Source: a bacterium
GTDB lineage: Bacteria; Deinococcota; Deinococci; Deinococcales; Deinococcaceae
Reading direction: 5' to 3'
Assembly: GCA_021810505.1 (NCBI GenBank)
Contig: JAJZIR010000001.1
Location: forward strand, 372,001 to 436,000
DNA length: 64,000 bases
This document shows positions 53,028 through 63,146 of the stretch, in pieces (positions within the stretch are counted from its first letter, which is position 1; each line of letters opens with the position of its first letter). Under the pieces are notes generated by a model. That model did not search any database and was not told the origin of the DNA. It saw only the letters and a program-made list of their open reading frames with translations. Both the position numbers and the translations under genes were made by a program.

Positions 53028-53953
53028 TCGGCGCCTGGGGCGCGCTGCTGAGCTGGCTCCTGATCGGGATCTTCTTGGGAGTGTCCCGGCGCAGGGGCTG
53101 GGGGCAGACGGTCCGCTTAGATGGGCCGAAAACCCACCTGGGCAAAGACGGCACCCCGACCATGGGGGGGCTGCCGCTGTTGCTGGCGGTAGCTCTGGTG
53201 TGGGCGGCCAGCCGCTTTGGCAGCGCCGGTTCGGTGCACCCCACCCGCAGCCTGGTCCTGATGCTGACCACCCTGCTGATGGGCGCAGTCGGCCTACTGG
53301 ACGACACCCTGATCGTCCGGGCTCGTCTGGCCGGCAGGAGGACCAGCACCGGCCTGCGCGCCCGTGAGAAGCTGGCCTTGCAGGGGGTGATCGGCTTGCT
53401 CTTCGGCTTGGCCGCCAGCCAACTCGCACCCCTCCCCTGGCCGGCGGTGAGCCCTTTGGGCAACGCCCTCCTGGAGGCGGTCATCCTGGTCGGCAGCGCC
53501 AACGCCTTCAACTTCACCGACGGGGTGGACGGCCTGCTGGGGGGAGTGACCGCCCTGGCCCTGCTCCCCTTGGCGGCTAGCTCGGCAGTCGGCCAAATCC
53601 TGCTAGGTACCCTCGTCGGCTTCCTGTGGTTCAACCTGCCCAAGGCCAGCATCTTCATGGGCGATACCGGGTCGCAGGCGCTGGGGACGGCGGTGGCCGG
53701 GATCTACATCCTGCACGGCCACACCTTTAGTCTGCCGCTGGTCGCCATCATCCCGCTGGCAGAGATCCTCAGCGTCATCGCCCAGGTGCTGTACTTCCGC
53801 TGGAGTGGGGGGAAGAGGCTGCTGCGGATGACCCCCTTGCACCACCACTTCGAGCTGGGCGGCTGGGCGGAAAGCAAGGTGCTGGCGCGCTTCTGGATGA
53901 TCACTGCCCTGGCTGCCCTGCTCACCTGGGGCCTGATCGGAAAGGGCCTATGA
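53024..53953 (+). CDS. mraY: Phospho-N-acetylmuramoyl-pentapeptide transferase
   Basis: Forms lipid I in the membrane. 309 residues, about ten helices, slightly short. Seen: KTHLGKDGTPTMGG, catalytic DD in AVGLLDDTLI, ANAFNFTDGVDGLLGG, FMGDTGSQALGTAVAG and TPLHHHFELGGWAESKV. Overlaps murD by 4 nt. Confidence 0.97.
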   Translation: MIGAWGALLSWLLIGIFLGVSRRRGWGQTVRLDGPKTHLGKDGTPTMGGLPLLLAVALVWAASRFGSAGSVHPTRSLVLMLTTLLMGAVGLLDDTLIVRARLAGRRTSTGLRAREKLALQGVIGLLFGLAASQLAPLPWPAVSPLGNALLEAVILVGSANAFNFTDGVDGLLGGVTALALLPLAASSAVGQILLGTLVGFLWFNLPKASIFMGDTGSQALGTAVAGIYILHGHTFSLPLVAIIPLAEILSVIAQVLYFRWSGGKRLLRMTPLHHHFELGGWAESKVLARFWMITALAALLTWGLIGKGL

Positions 53954-55251
53954 AGCTGGTCTACGGGTTGGGCCGCTCCGGGAGGGCAGTGCTGCGCCAC
54001 CTGGCCCGCCGCGGCGCAGCCATGCAGTGGTGGGATGACAGACCCAGTCCCCAGGATCTGCAGCTGGTCGGGGAGCTAGAGGTCGAGCGCGCGGACCTCA
54101 GCCGGGGTGTCCCCGGCCGCTTCGCGCAGGTGATCGCGGCGCCCGGTGTCCCCATCGACCACCCTGACCTCCTCGGTCTCCGGGCCGCCGGGACCGAGGT
54201 CATCGGCGAAGCTGAGCTGGGGTACCGCGACAGCGACCTGCCGATGATCGCGGTGACCGGAACTGCGGGAAAAGGGAGCACAGTTGCGGCCATCGCCGCA
54301 CTCCTGAGGGCTCAGGGGATCAGGGCCGAGGAGTGCGGCAACTTCGACCCGCCGCTGCTCTCAGTGCTGGACAGCGAGGCGCCGCCGGAGCTAGCGGTGG
54401 TCGAGCTCAGCAGCTTTCAGCTGGAGCGGGTCGATCGCTTCCGCAGCCAGGTCGCGGTGATCACCAACCTGGGGGTAGACCATCTGGACCGCCACGGAAC
54501 GGTCGCCCGCTACCACGACCTCAAGCGCCGAATCTACCGCAACCAGCGCGCCGGGGACTGGACCATCGTCCCCGCCAGCGAGCTGGAGCGAGCCCGCAGC
54601 GGCTCGCTCGGCCGCTGCCTCGGCGTCCCCGCCCACCTAGAGCAGCTGCTGGACTTGCAGGGGCGCCCTGTAATGGGCAGCGAGGAATTACCGGGAGGGG
54701 TTTTCCCGGAAAACGCCCAGGCGGCCCTGTGGGCAGCGCAGGCCTGGTTGCAGCGGCCAGCAGCCAGCTGGCACTCCGCCCTGCAGCTGCTTCAGCCGCT
54801 ACCCGGACGCTTCGAGCGGGTCGGGCAGCTCGGCGGAGTCGACTTCGTCGACGACACGCTGGCGACGCGCAGCCTCTCTGCCCTACAAGCCCTCCGCCGG
54901 GCCAAGGCCCCGGTCGCCTGGATCCTGGGTGGTATTGACAAGGGCGCCGACCTGGACGTGCTACGCTCTGCGGTGATGGAGCGAGTCTGCCACATCGTCG
55001 CGATCGGCCGCGACGGTCCTCGTCTGGCCAGCGCTTTTCCCCTGCCGAGCACGCGCGTCGCCGCGGAGCTGGGCAGCGCCGCGATGGACGCCGCGGTGAG
55101 AGCCGCGCTCGCCGCCCTCCCCGGGGCAGGCAGCGTCCTGCTCGCTCCCCTAGCGGCCAGCTTCGACCTGTTCCAGGACTATAAGGAACGGTCCAGGGAG
55201 TTCCGGCGGGCAGTCAGCCGGCTCCTCCTCGAGCGGGCGGAGCGGGCATGA
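53950..55251 (+). CDS. murD: UDP-MurNAc-L-Ala--D-Glu ligase
   Basis: Adds D-Glu to UDP-MurNAc-Ala. 433 residues. Seen: N-terminal Rossmann-like YGLGRSGRAVLRHL, ATP loop GTAGKGST (104-111) in place of the commoner GTNGKTT, VVELSSFQLERVD, LGVDHLDRHG, and the C-terminal AWILGGIDKGADLD and LLAPLAASFDLFQDYKERSREFR. ATGA overlaps at both ends. Confidence 0.96.
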   Translation: MKLVYGLGRSGRAVLRHLARRGAAMQWWDDRPSPQDLQLVGELEVERADLSRGVPGRFAQVIAAPGVPIDHPDLLGLRAAGTEVIGEAELGYRDSDLPMIAVTGTAGKGSTVAAIAALLRAQGIRAEECGNFDPPLLSVLDSEAPPELAVVELSSFQLERVDRFRSQVAVITNLGVDHLDRHGTVARYHDLKRRIYRNQRAGDWTIVPASELERARSGSLGRCLGVPAHLEQLLDLQGRPVMGSEELPGGVFPENAQAALWAAQAWLQRPAASWHSALQLLQPLPGRFERVGQLGGVDFVDDTLATRSLSALQALRRAKAPVAWILGGIDKGADLDVLRSAVMERVCHIVAIGRDGPRLASAFPLPSTRVAAELGSAAMDAAVRAALAALPGAGSVLLAPLAASFDLFQDYKERSREFRRAVSRLLLERAERA

Positions 55252-56411
55252 GCCGCAACCTGTTCATCGCCCAGATCGTCTTAGCGCTGCTGGGGCTGAT
55301 CGGAGTAGCGACGGCCGCGCCCAGCCTGATCCCCAAGCACCTGCTGCAGACCGTGGCTGCCATCTTGGTCACCGTGGTGGTAGCCAGAATCTCGCAGCGC
55401 TGGCTGCTCGCCTGGGCCACCCCGCTCTGGGTCACCACCCTGATCCTGCTGGCAGCGGCGCTGGTCTTGGGTCACGGTGGCAACAACTCCCTGGTACGCC
55501 GCTGGATTCACCTGGGACCGATCCTCTTCCAGCCGTCAGAGTTCGCCAAGCTGGCCATCGTCCTGCAGCTGGCCAGCTTCTTCGCCCGCAAGGGACCGGA
55601 TAGAAAGCTCTTGGGAGCGCTGCTCACCATCGGCCTGACCACCGGCTTGATCCTCCTCGAGCCCGATCTGGGGACCACCCTGCTGGTCTTCACCCTGGGC
55701 CTAGTGGTCATGTACGCGGCCGGGGTCCGGTTCAGCAGCCTGTCGGCCATCGTGATCTTCGTCGCTCTGGTCAGCCTGCCGGTGGCCAGCTTCTACATCT
55801 CCAGGCATCCCTACATCCTGAGCCGCTACCACAGCTTCACGCAGGGCTTCACGGCCAGCAACATCCAGCGGGGTGGCTTCCAAGTCTACGAGTCCCGGCT
55901 GGCTCTAGGGGAAGGGGGAGTCTGGGGACAGGGCGTCGACGCGGTGCTCCCCCCTGTCCCGGCGGCGAGCACCGACATGATCGCCTCCTCGGTGGGTTTC
56001 TCGCTCGGGCTGATCGGGATCGCCATGTTGCTCCTGGCCTATTGGCTGGTGGCCAGGAGCGGCTTCACCATCGCCGAGGTCCTGGTCCGGCGCCAACAGC
56101 TCGGCCCGGAAGGCCGGGTCGCCTGCATCCTGGGGACCGGAGCGATGTACATGATCGTCGCGCAGGCGCTCCTCAACCTTTCGGTGGCGGTGGGCTTGCT
56201 CCCGGTGACCGGCATCCCGCTCCCGATGGTGTCCTTCGGGGGAAGCGCGCAGTTGGCGATGGGGATCGCCTTCGGCATGCTGCATGGGGCTCTCAAGGAG
56301 CTGCGCGGCGCCTCCGAAAACGTCCTAGGCGAAGGAGCGCACCTCGGAGGCAGCTATCAGCTGCTGGCCAAGCCGGTCCGGACCGCCGGCCAGCAGCCTG
56401 TTGCCAAATAG
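55248..56411 (+). CDS. ftsW: FtsW/RodA-family peptidoglycan glycosyltransferase
   Basis: SEDS-family membrane glycosyltransferase for septal wall synthesis. 387 residues, about ten helices. Seen: RRWIHLGPILFQPSEFAKLA, LLEPDLGTTLLVF (catalytic-region Asp), GEGGVWGQGVDAVLPPVPAASTDMIASSVGFSLGLIG and NLSVAVGLLPVTGIPLPMVSFGGSAQL. FtsW rather than RodA from its place after murD. murG and murC do not follow. Confidence 0.95.
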   Translation: MSRNLFIAQIVLALLGLIGVATAAPSLIPKHLLQTVAAILVTVVVARISQRWLLAWATPLWVTTLILLAAALVLGHGGNNSLVRRWIHLGPILFQPSEFAKLAIVLQLASFFARKGPDRKLLGALLTIGLTTGLILLEPDLGTTLLVFTLGLVVMYAAGVRFSSLSAIVIFVALVSLPVASFYISRHPYILSRYHSFTQGFTASNIQRGGFQVYESRLALGEGGVWGQGVDAVLPPVPAASTDMIASSVGFSLGLIGIAMLLLAYWLVARSGFTIAEVLVRRQQLGPEGRVACILGTGAMYMIVAQALLNLSVAVGLLPVTGIPLPMVSFGGSAQLAMGIAFGMLHGALKELRGASENVLGEGAHLGGSYQLLAKPVRTAGQQPVAK

Positions 56412-56424
56412 GCACCCGCGGGGT

Positions 56425-56430
56425 TAGCCT
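56425..56430 (+). promoter_or_regulatory. -10 box of the PatB-type gene
   Basis: TAGCCT, 5 nt before GTG 56436. Confidence 0.4.
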
Positions 56431-56435
56431 GACCC

Positions 56436-57602
56436 GTGAACAGCGATCCCAGATGGCTTCGCGACGGGTATTCAGAGAAGTGGCACCGCTTTTCGGAAGA
56501 GGTGCTGCCACTGTGGGTAGCCGACATGGATTATCCGCTGGCCGAAGAAATCCGCAGCGCATTGATCCGCCGCCTCGACTTCCGCCTGGGTTACGGCCTG
56601 CAGGGAGGGGATCCCCGGCTCAAGGAGGCGATAGCCGGTTGGCTGCAGCGCCGCCAGGCCTGGTCGGTCAGCCCGGATCAGATGTGGCTCAACAGCAGCG
56701 TGGTCGGTGGCCTGCACGCAGCCAGCCTGGGGCTGTGCTCGGCCGGCGAGGAGATTCTCTGCCTCACCCCGATCTATCCCCCCTTCATGTCCGCCATCGC
56801 CAGCCACGGCCGGGTCCCTAAGTATTCGGCCCTAGTGTGGGGCGGGAACGCCGCCGGGTACCGGATCGATTTCGACCACCTCCGAGCGCAGATCAGTCCC
56901 GCCACCCGGCTGCTGATGCTCTGCAGCCCGCACAACCCTTCCGGGCGGGTCTGGAGCCGGGCCGAGCTGGAAGGGCTCGCCGATCTGGCCCTCAGAAACC
57001 GCCTCTGGATCGTGTCCGACGAGCTCCACGCCGACCTGATCTTCGAGGGCACCCACCTCCCCATCGCCGACTTGAGCGAAGAGGTCGCCGAGCGGACAGT
57101 TACCCTGACGGGTCCGGGAAAGAGCTTCAACATCCCCGGCCTGGCCATCGGGGTCGCGATCAGCCGGAACCGGCAACTGCTGGAGCGGCTCAAGCAGGCC
57201 AGCACCGGCCTACTGGGCGGTCCGAACGTCCTGGCCCAGGAAGCGATGCTGGCCGCCTATACCCGGGGAGAGCCCTGGCTGGCCGGGGTGCTGGAGACGC
57301 TCCGGCACAACCGCGAGCGGTTGGGAACCTGGATCGCAACCCATCTCCCCGAGGCCGCTTACCATCCCCCAGAGGGCACCTACCTGGCCTGGCTGGGTCT
57401 GGAGCAGCTGAAGCTACCTTGCGAACCCGGGAAGTTCCTGCTGGAGCAGGGCCTGGTAGCCTTCAACGAGGGCAGCAGCTTCGGGCCCGGCGGGGAGGGC
57501 CATGTCCGCATCAACCTGGCCACCCAGCCGCAGATCCTAGACCGCGCTCTCAGCAGGGCGCTGCAGGCGCTGAGCCCCCTTAGAGGTGAATACCCAGCTT
57601 GA
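56436..57602 (+). CDS. PatB/MalY-type aminotransferase, putative cystathionine beta-lyase
   Basis: PLP fold-type I enzyme; family members cleave cystathionine or other C-S bonds. 388 residues. Seen: [25 protein letters not shown], the N-terminal signature of the MalY/PatB group, [43 protein letters not shown], and Schiff-base Lys in [15 protein letters not shown]. Converges with lpd, 23-nt overlap. Confidence 0.9.
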   Translation: MNSDPRWLRDGYSEKWHRFSEEVLPLWVADMDYPLAEEIRSALIRRLDFRLGYGLQGGDPRLKEAIAGWLQRRQAWSVSPDQMWLNSSVVGGLHAASLGLCSAGEEILCLTPIYPPFMSAIASHGRVPKYSALVWGGNAAGYRIDFDHLRAQISPATRLLMLCSPHNPSGRVWSRAELEGLADLALRNRLWIVSDELHADLIFEGTHLPIADLSEEVAERTVTLTGPGKSFNIPGLAIGVAISRNRQLLERLKQASTGLLGGPNVLAQEAMLAAYTRGEPWLAGVLETLRHNRERLGTWIATHLPEAAYHPPEGTYLAWLGLEQLKLPCEPGKFLLEQGLVAFNEGSSFGPGGEGHVRINLATQPQILDRALSRALQALSPLRGEYPA

Positions 57603-58986
57603 GCACGGCCAACGCCGCCTCCTTGAGCGCCTCAGAGCGAGTGGGGTGGGCGTGGATGGTCCGTCCCAGGTCCTCTGAGCTGCCCCCGAACTCCATGACA
57701 CTGACCGCCTCGGCGATCAGCTCCGAGGCGTCGTGGCTCACGATGTGGACGCCGAGCAGGCGGTCGGTCGCGGCGTCGGCGACCACCTTGACGAAACCGC
57801 TAGCTTCCCCGCTCCCCAGCGCGCGCCCGTTGGCAGACATCGGAAAGCGGCCCACCTTGACCGCATGGCCTCGGTCCCGCAGCTCCTGCTCGCTCTGGCC
57901 CACCCAGGCCAGCTCGGGCTCGGTATAGACCACCCAGGGCACCGCCCGGTAATTCACCGCGCCAGCCTGCCCAGCCAGGCGCTCGGCCAGCGCCACCCCC
58001 TCCTCCTGGGCCTTGTGCGCCAGCATCGGACCGCCGATCACGTCGCCTATGGCGAACACCTCGGGCAGATTGGTCCTGAACTGCGCGTCGACCTTGATGA
58101 AACCGCGGGAGTCCAGCTCCAGGCCCAGCTGGTCTCCGCCCAAGCCGGAGGTCCTGGGGACCCGGCCAACCGCCACGATGATCCGGTCGCACTCCAGCTC
58201 CTGATCGGACACTGCCCGGTAGCGCAGGCGCAGGGAGTCTCCCGCAGGCTCGGCCGACTGGACTTCCACGCCCAGCTGGATATCCAGCCCCTGCTCGCTG
58301 AAGCGCCGGAGTGCCTCCTTGGCCAGGTCGCGGTCCGCGGCAGGGAGAAATTCGCCCATGGCTTCCAGAACGGTCACCTGGGAACCCAGGCGGCGCCAAA
58401 CGCTGCCGAGCTCCAAACCGACCACTCCGGCGCCGACCACCGTCAGGCGCGGGGGGACCGAAGCGAAGCTCAGAGCCCCCTCGCTGTCCACCACCCGCTC
58501 GCCATCAAAGGGAAGGGAGGGTAGGGGTCTGGGAACCGATCCGGTCGCCAAGATGATCCGGCGGGCCTGCAGCTCCTCAGCCCCAGCAGCCAGCTTCCAG
58601 AACTCCCCGTCCCGGCCGATCAGGCGGCCGAGCCCGGGCAGGGAATCCACCTTGTACTTGCGGAAGAGCAGGGCGATCCCGGAGGTGAGGCGGTCGACCA
58701 CCGCCTCTTTGCGCGCCATCATCGCGCCCAAGTCCAGCGACTTTCCGCTGACGGTGATCCCGTGGTCTTTCAATTCCCCGATCAGTTCAAACTTCTCGCT
58801 GCTGTCCAACAGCGCCTTGGACGGGATGCAGCCTACGTTGAGGCAGGTCCCGCCCAAGCTGGGGCGGTCCTTCCTGCGCCAGTCATCGATGCAGGCGGTG
58901 CGCATCCCCAGCTGGGCGCAGCGGATGGCGGCAACGTATCCGGCAGGACCTCCCCCGATGACCGCGACGTCGTAGCGCTCCATCAC
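57580..58986 (-). CDS. lpdA: Dihydrolipoyl dehydrogenase (E3)
   Basis: FAD enzyme reoxidising lipoamide. 468 residues. Seen: [20 protein letters not shown], redox disulfide [19 protein letters not shown] site [39 protein letters not shown], and C-terminal [13 protein letters not shown] with the catalytic His. GTG 58986 overlaps the sucB stop; ATG 58983 is an equal alternative. Third gene of the complex. Confidence 0.97.
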   Translation of the reverse strand: MMERYDVAVIGGGPAGYVAAIRCAQLGMRTACIDDWRRKDRPSLGGTCLNVGCIPSKALLDSSEKFELIGELKDHGITVSGKSLDLGAMMARKEAVVDRLTSGIALLFRKYKVDSLPGLGRLIGRDGEFWKLAAGAEELQARRIILATGSVPRPLPSLPFDGERVVDSEGALSFASVPPRLTVVGAGVVGLELGSVWRRLGSQVTVLEAMGEFLPAADRDLAKEALRRFSEQGLDIQLGVEVQSAEPAGDSLRLRYRAVSDQELECDRIIVAVGRVPRTSGLGGDQLGLELDSRGFIKVDAQFRTNLPEVFAIGDVIGGPMLAHKAQEEGVALAERLAGQAGAVNYRAVPWVVYTEPELAWVGQSEQELRDRGHAVKVGRFPMSANGRALGSGEASGFVKVVADAATDRLLGVHIVSHDASELIAEAVSVMEFGGSSEDLGRTIHAHPTRSEALKEAALAVLKLGIHL

Positions 58987-60173
58987 AGCCCCAAGAGGAT
59001 CCGAGCCGGGTCTTCCAGGACCGACTTGATCGCCACCAAGAAGAGTACCGCCTCGCGGCCATCGATCAGGCGGTGGTCGTAGGAGAGCGCCAGGTACATC
59101 ATCGGCCGGGCGACGATCGCTCCTTCCTCCACCACCGGGCGCTCCAAGATGTTGTGCATCCCCAGGATGGCGCTCTGGGGGGGATTGAGGATCGGGGTCG
59201 ACATCATGGAGCCGAAGGTACCCCCGTTGGTGATGCTGAAGGTACCCCCGGCTAGGTCCTCCATGGCCAGCTTCCCGGATTTGGCTCGCGCCGCAAAGTC
59301 GGCGATAGCCAGCTCGATCTCGGCCAAAGACAGGCGGTCGGCGTCCCGCAGGATCGGGACCACCAGGCCCCGCTCGGTCGCCACCGCGATCCCGATGTCG
59401 AAATATCCGTGGTAAACGACGTCTTGCCCATCGATGCTGGCATTGACCACCGGGAAGGAGCGCAAGGCCTCCACGGCAGCCCGCACGAAGAAGCTCATCA
59501 GGCCGAGCTTGACGCCGTACTTCTTGGTGAAAGCTTCCTGGTAACGGCGGCGCAACTCCAACACCGGCCGCATGTTGACCTCGTTGTAGGTGGTGAGGAT
59601 GGCCGCGGTGTTCTGGGCCTGCTTGAGCCGCTCGGCGATTCGAGCCCGGATGCGGGTCATCGGCAGGCGCTGCTCGGACCGGGTACCCGCCGGGCTGGCT
59701 GGCCTGGTGGGTCTAGAATCCGCCGGCTGGCCCGGAGCCGGGGCGCTGGCCGGCAGGTCCGCCTTGGTGAGCCTGCCGCCTTTGCCGGACCCCGACAGGG
59801 CCTGAGGGTCCAGGCCGCGTTCGGCGACCAACTTGCGGACGGCGGGGCTCAGCGGGGGGGTCTCTGGCTGGCTGGGCTGGCTGGGCTCCGGGGGGGCCTT
59901 GGCTGGCTCCAGTGCAGCTGGCGCGGGCGCCGGTGTGGCGTCTGGGTCAAGGCGAGCGATCACCTCCTCGCCGGCCACCACCGCACCCTCCGGCTTGACG
60001 ATCTCGGTGAGGACTCCGGCCTGTTGGGCGCTGATCTCCAGGACCACCTTGTCGGTCTCGACCTCGACCAAAACGTCCCCCCGGGCTACCGGGTCGCCGG
60101 GGCGCTTGTGCCAGCTGAGCAGAGTTCCCTCGCTCACCGATTCAGAAAATGCTGGAACCTTGACGTCGATCAC
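58983..60173 (-). CDS. sucB: 2-oxoglutarate dehydrogenase E2, dihydrolipoyl succinyltransferase
   Basis: Transfers succinyl to CoA. 396 residues. Order: lipoyl domain with Lys in [13 protein letters not shown]; Pro/Ala-rich linker; E1/E3-binding domain [31 protein letters not shown]; linker; catalytic domain with [50 protein letters not shown] and the His/Asp site [18 protein letters not shown] start overlaps sucA. Confidence 0.97.
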   Translation of the reverse strand: MIDVKVPAFSESVSEGTLLSWHKRPGDPVARGDVLVEVETDKVVLEISAQQAGVLTEIVKPEGAVVAGEEVIARLDPDATPAPAPAALEPAKAPPEPSQPSQPETPPLSPAVRKLVAERGLDPQALSGSGKGGRLTKADLPASAPAPGQPADSRPTRPASPAGTRSEQRLPMTRIRARIAERLKQAQNTAAILTTYNEVNMRPVLELRRRYQEAFTKKYGVKLGLMSFFVRAAVEALRSFPVVNASIDGQDVVYHGYFDIGIAVATERGLVVPILRDADRLSLAEIELAIADFAARAKSGKLAMEDLAGGTFSITNGGTFGSMMSTPILNPPQSAILGMHNILERPVVEEGAIVARPMMYLALSYDHRLIDGREAVLFLVAIKSVLEDPARILLGL

Positions 60174-62899
60174 CGTACGCCTCCTCGCAGAGCGATCTCG
60201 ATGAGCTCGCGCTGCTGCTCCTGGTGCCGAGACGCATAGCCCACCGCCGGGGCGGCCGAGCGCGGCCGGCTGACCTGCTCCAAGTGTTGGCTAGGAACCA
60301 GGCTGGACTGCAGGTCATCGCGCAGCGCCAGCCAGGCCCCTTGGTTGTAGGGCTCCTCCTGGACCCAGACCACCGAGGCCCCGGGGTGGGGGGCTAGGGC
60401 GCTGCGCAGAGCGTCGCCGGGGAAGGGATAGAGCTGCTCCAAGCGGAGCAGGGCCACGGGCAACTCGGCTTCGGCGCGCGCTTCCAGCAACTCGAAGTAG
60501 AGTTTGCCCGAGCAGAGGAGCACGCGCCCCGCGCCGCTCGGCCAGTCCGGGTCGGGGATCACCACCTCGAAGCGCCCCCCGGACAACTCCTGGAGCGGGG
60601 AGGCAGACAGGCGGCTGCGCAACAAGCTCTTGGGGGAGATGAGGATCAGGGGGTGGCGGTACGGCCTGAGTGCCTGGCGCCTGAGCAGGTGGAACATCTG
60701 GGCTGGCGTCGACGGGACGCAGACCTGGAGGTTGTCCTCGGCGCAGAGCTGCAGGTAGCGCTCGATCCGCGCCGAGGAGTGCTCCGGGCCCTGCCCCTCA
60801 TACCCGTGGGGGAGCATCAGCACCATGCCCGAGAGGCGCTGCCACTTGCTCTCGGCGGCGCTGATGAACTGGTCGATTACCACTTGGGCGCCGTTGGCGA
60901 AGTCGCCGTATTGGGCCTCCCAGATCACCAGCTTGGTCGGCTCAGCGCTGGAGTAACCGTATTCAAAGGCGAGGACGGCCTCCTCGGAGAGGGTGGAGTC
61001 GACCACCTCAAAGCGGGTGCGCGCGTCCCCGAACTGGGCCAGGGGACAGTAGCGCTCCTCGGTAGCTTCAGCCTTCTGGTCGTGCCAGATGGCGTGGCGG
61101 TGGAAAAAGGTCCCTCGGGCGCTGTCTTGGCCGGTCAGCCGCACGCCCACGCCCTGCTGGAGCAGAGTGGCGTAGGCTAGGTTCTCGGCCATCCCCCAGT
61201 CGAGCGGTTGCTCCCCCGCCACCATCCGCTCCCGAGCAGCCAAGATCCGCTCCAAGCGGGGATGGACCCGGAAGCCCTCAGGAACTCGGTTGAGGCGCTC
61301 CCCCAGCTGGGACAGAGCATCCAGCGGATAGCCGGTCTCGGCGGGTGCGGTCCAGTGCTTTTCGAGGTAGGGGCTCCAGTTCGCAGCGTGCTCCGCGGAG
61401 ACGCCGTGGGGGGAGAGCTCGATCAGGGGCTCCCCTTTCTCCAGGAAGCCCTGGTACTCCTGGAGTATGGCCTCGGCCTGCCCGGGCGCGAGCAGCTGTT
61501 CGCGCTCCAGGCGGGCCGCGTAGACCGCGCGCGATCCAGGGTGTTCCGCGACTTTCCGGTACATCCGAGGCTGCGTCACGCTGGGGTCGTCGGACTCGTT
61601 GTGGCCCAATCGGCGGTAAGCCACCAGATCGATGAAGACATCCTTGCGGAAAGACATGCGGTAGTCAAAAGCCAGCTCGGCTACCCAGCTCACCGCGTCC
61701 AGATCATCGGCGTTGACGTGGAAGACCGGGGCATCGATCATCTTGGCGACGTCGCTGCAGTAGCGGCTGCTCCGCGCGTCCAGGGGGTCGCTGACCGTGA
61801 AACCGACCTGGTTGTTGGCCACTACGTGCACGGTTCCCCCGGTGGTGAAGCCGCGGAGCAGAGAGAGGTTGAGGGTTTCAGCCACCACCCCCTGAGCGAT
61901 CACCGCGGCGTCCCCGTGGATCAGCACGGGGAGCACTGAACGGCGCTCCCCGTCCGCGCGCCGGTCTTGGCGCGCCCGCACCGAGCCCTCCACCACCGGA
62001 TCGACGATCTCCAGGTGCGAGGGGTTGAAGGCCATGGCTAGGTGCATGCTGCCCTGAGGCGTGGGGATATCCGAGGAGAAGCCCAGGTGGTACTTGACAT
62101 CGCCGGAGTGATCAGCGGCGACGTGGCGACCCTCGAATTCGGCGAAAAGGTCTCCGGGTGACTTGCCGAGCAGGTTGATCAGCACGTTCAAGCGCCCGCG
62201 GTGGGCCATCCCGAACACCACCTCAGCCACGCCATCGCCGGCAGCCCGAACCACCAACACGTCCAGCAGAGGGATCAGGCTCTCTGACCCCTCGAGGGAG
62301 AAGCGCTTCTGCCCCACATAGCGCAGGTTCAGGTCTCGCTCCAGGCCCTCGGCGGCCGTCACTTTCCGGAGCAAGCGCAGGCGGTGTTCTGGACCGCTCA
62401 GGGTTGCCGCCCCTTGCTCGACCCGCCTGGCGACCCACTCGCGCTCCACCCCGGGCAGATAGCCGAATTCGTATCCGACTGAGCCGCAATAGATCCGCTC
62501 CAGCTCGGCGACGGCAGCGCCCAGGGTGCTGCCGAAGTGGCTGTCCACCGACTGGTCCAGGTCTGCCTGGGTCAGCCCGTAGAAGCCGAGCTCCAGTTCG
62601 GGAACCCTGGGCGGAGCTGCGAGAGCCAGGGGGTCGGTCTGGGCTCGCAGGTGGCCGAAGGTCTGGAAGGCTAGCTCAATCTGGCGTATCGGGCTGGCGA
62701 CCACGCGCAGGGGCCGCTGCACCTGCTGCAACATCGCCTGCCGAGCCGCGGCGTGCGAGACGGCCGGACCGGCCGCCTGCTGCTGGAACCAGCGCCGCCA
62801 CTCTTCCGGTACCGACGCGGGGTCTCTGAGGTAGTCTTCGAAAAGGCTCTCGAGGAAACTTGCACTGCTAGAAAACTCAGCGGGATCGTCCACGCGCAT
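60170..62899 (-). CDS. sucA: 2-oxoglutarate dehydrogenase E1
   Basis: Thiamin-diphosphate decarboxylase of the TCA cycle complex. 909 residues from ATG 62899; an ATG 5 codons upstream lies inside the -10 box and is rejected. Seen: [27 protein letters not shown]-terminus, [106 protein letters not shown] and [23 protein letters not shown]. Heads sucA-sucB-lpdA, coupled by 4-nt overlaps. Confidence 0.97.
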   Translation of the reverse strand: MRVDDPAEFSSSASFLESLFEDYLRDPASVPEEWRRWFQQQAAGPAVSHAAARQAMLQQVQRPLRVVASPIRQIELAFQTFGHLRAQTDPLALAAPPRVPELELGFYGLTQADLDQSVDSHFGSTLGAAVAELERIYCGSVGYEFGYLPGVEREWVARRVEQGAATLSGPEHRLRLLRKVTAAEGLERDLNLRYVGQKRFSLEGSESLIPLLDVLVVRAAGDGVAEVVFGMAHRGRLNVLINLLGKSPGDLFAEFEGRHVAADHSGDVKYHLGFSSDIPTPQGSMHLAMAFNPSHLEIVDPVVEGSVRARQDRRADGERRSVLPVLIHGDAAVIAQGVVAETLNLSLLRGFTTGGTVHVVANNQVGFTVSDPLDARSSRYCSDVAKMIDAPVFHVNADDLDAVSWVAELAFDYRMSFRKDVFIDLVAYRRLGHNESDDPSVTQPRMYRKVAEHPGSRAVYAARLEREQLLAPGQAEAILQEYQGFLEKGEPLIELSPHGVSAEHAANWSPYLEKHWTAPAETGYPLDALSQLGERLNRVPEGFRVHPRLERILAARERMVAGEQPLDWGMAENLAYATLLQQGVGVRLTGQDSARGTFFHRHAIWHDQKAEATEERYCPLAQFGDARTRFEVVDSTLSEEAVLAFEYGYSSAEPTKLVIWEAQYGDFANGAQVVIDQFISAAESKWQRLSGMVLMLPHGYEGQGPEHSSARIERYLQLCAEDNLQVCVPSTPAQMFHLLRRQALRPYRHPLILISPKSLLRSRLSASPLQELSGGRFEVVIPDPDWPSGAGRVLLCSGKLYFELLEARAEAELPVALLRLEQLYPFPGDALRSALAPHPGASVVWVQEEPYNQGAWLALRDDLQSSLVPSQHLEQVSRPRSAAPAVGYASRHQEQQRELIEIALRGGVR

Positions 62900-62900
62900 A

Positions 62901-62955
62901 CCGCCCAGTAGCATACCGCCCCTGCGCCTGAGCAGCGCGGTATGCTACTGGGCGG
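62901..62955. promoter_or_regulatory. 19-bp inverted repeat containing the sucA -10 box
   Basis: Arms 62901-62919 (CCGCCCAGTAGCATACCGC) and 62937-62955 are exact reverse complements with a 17-nt spacer. The arm nearer sucA holds TATGCT on the minus strand (62915-62910), 10 nt before ATG 62899. The other arm holds its mirror image on the plus strand. Could be an operator for control of sucAB-lpd, or a hairpin in a longer transcript. Confidence 0.65.
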
Positions 62956-62959
62956 ACCC

Positions 62960-62989
62960 TTGCACGGCAGTCTGGGGCTGGGCTATACT
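62960..62989 (+). promoter_or_regulatory. Promoter of tRNA-Trp
   Basis: TTGCAC (62960-62965), 18 bp, TATACT (62984-62989), 12 nt before the mature tRNA 5' end. Confidence 0.7.
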
Positions 62990-63001
62990 TCCCTGCGGCC
63001 G

Positions 63002-63078
63002 GGGTCCTTAGCTCAGCCCGGTAGAGCAACGGTCTCCAAAACCGTGGGTCGTAGGTTCGAATCCTTCAGGGCCCGCCA
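63002..63078 (+). tRNA. tRNA-Trp (anticodon CCA)
   Basis: Cloverleaf reads by eye. Acceptor GGGTCCT/AGGGCCC with one G-U pair; D arm GCTC/GAGC; anticodon arm ACGGT-CTCCAAA-ACCGT with anticodon CCA; T arm GTAGG-TTCGAAT-CCTTC with one U-U mismatch; discriminator G followed by an encoded CCA end (63076-63078). Confidence 0.93.
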
Positions 63079-63080
63079 AA

Positions 63081-63110
63081 AGGCAGCGAGTGGTATACCA
63101 CTCGCTGCCT
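63081..63110. repeat. 30-bp perfect palindrome after tRNA-Trp
   Basis: Exactly self-complementary with no spacer, centred on GTATAC. Read on the minus strand it is followed by TTTGGCGGG, so it may act as a weak terminator for phoU. On the plus strand there is no T-run. Confidence 0.8.
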
Positions 63111-63146
63111 CGCGCAGGGTGGCCCTCCACTGCCTCGCGCAGGGTG
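63105..63146. repeat. 17-bp direct repeat, two copies
   Basis: CTGCCTCGCGCAGGGTG at 63105-63121 and again at 63130-63146, 25-nt period; the first copy starts within the palindrome and the second ends at the phoU stop codon. Confidence 0.75.

Noticed and set aside
63081-63110. Palindrome as rho-independent terminator of tRNA-Trp
   Set aside because: No T-run follows on the plus strand; only the minus-strand reading has a short T stretch.
63002-63146. Possible integration (att) site at the tRNA-Trp 3' end
   Set aside because: No integrase, no duplicated tRNA 3' fragment and no mobile genes nearby.
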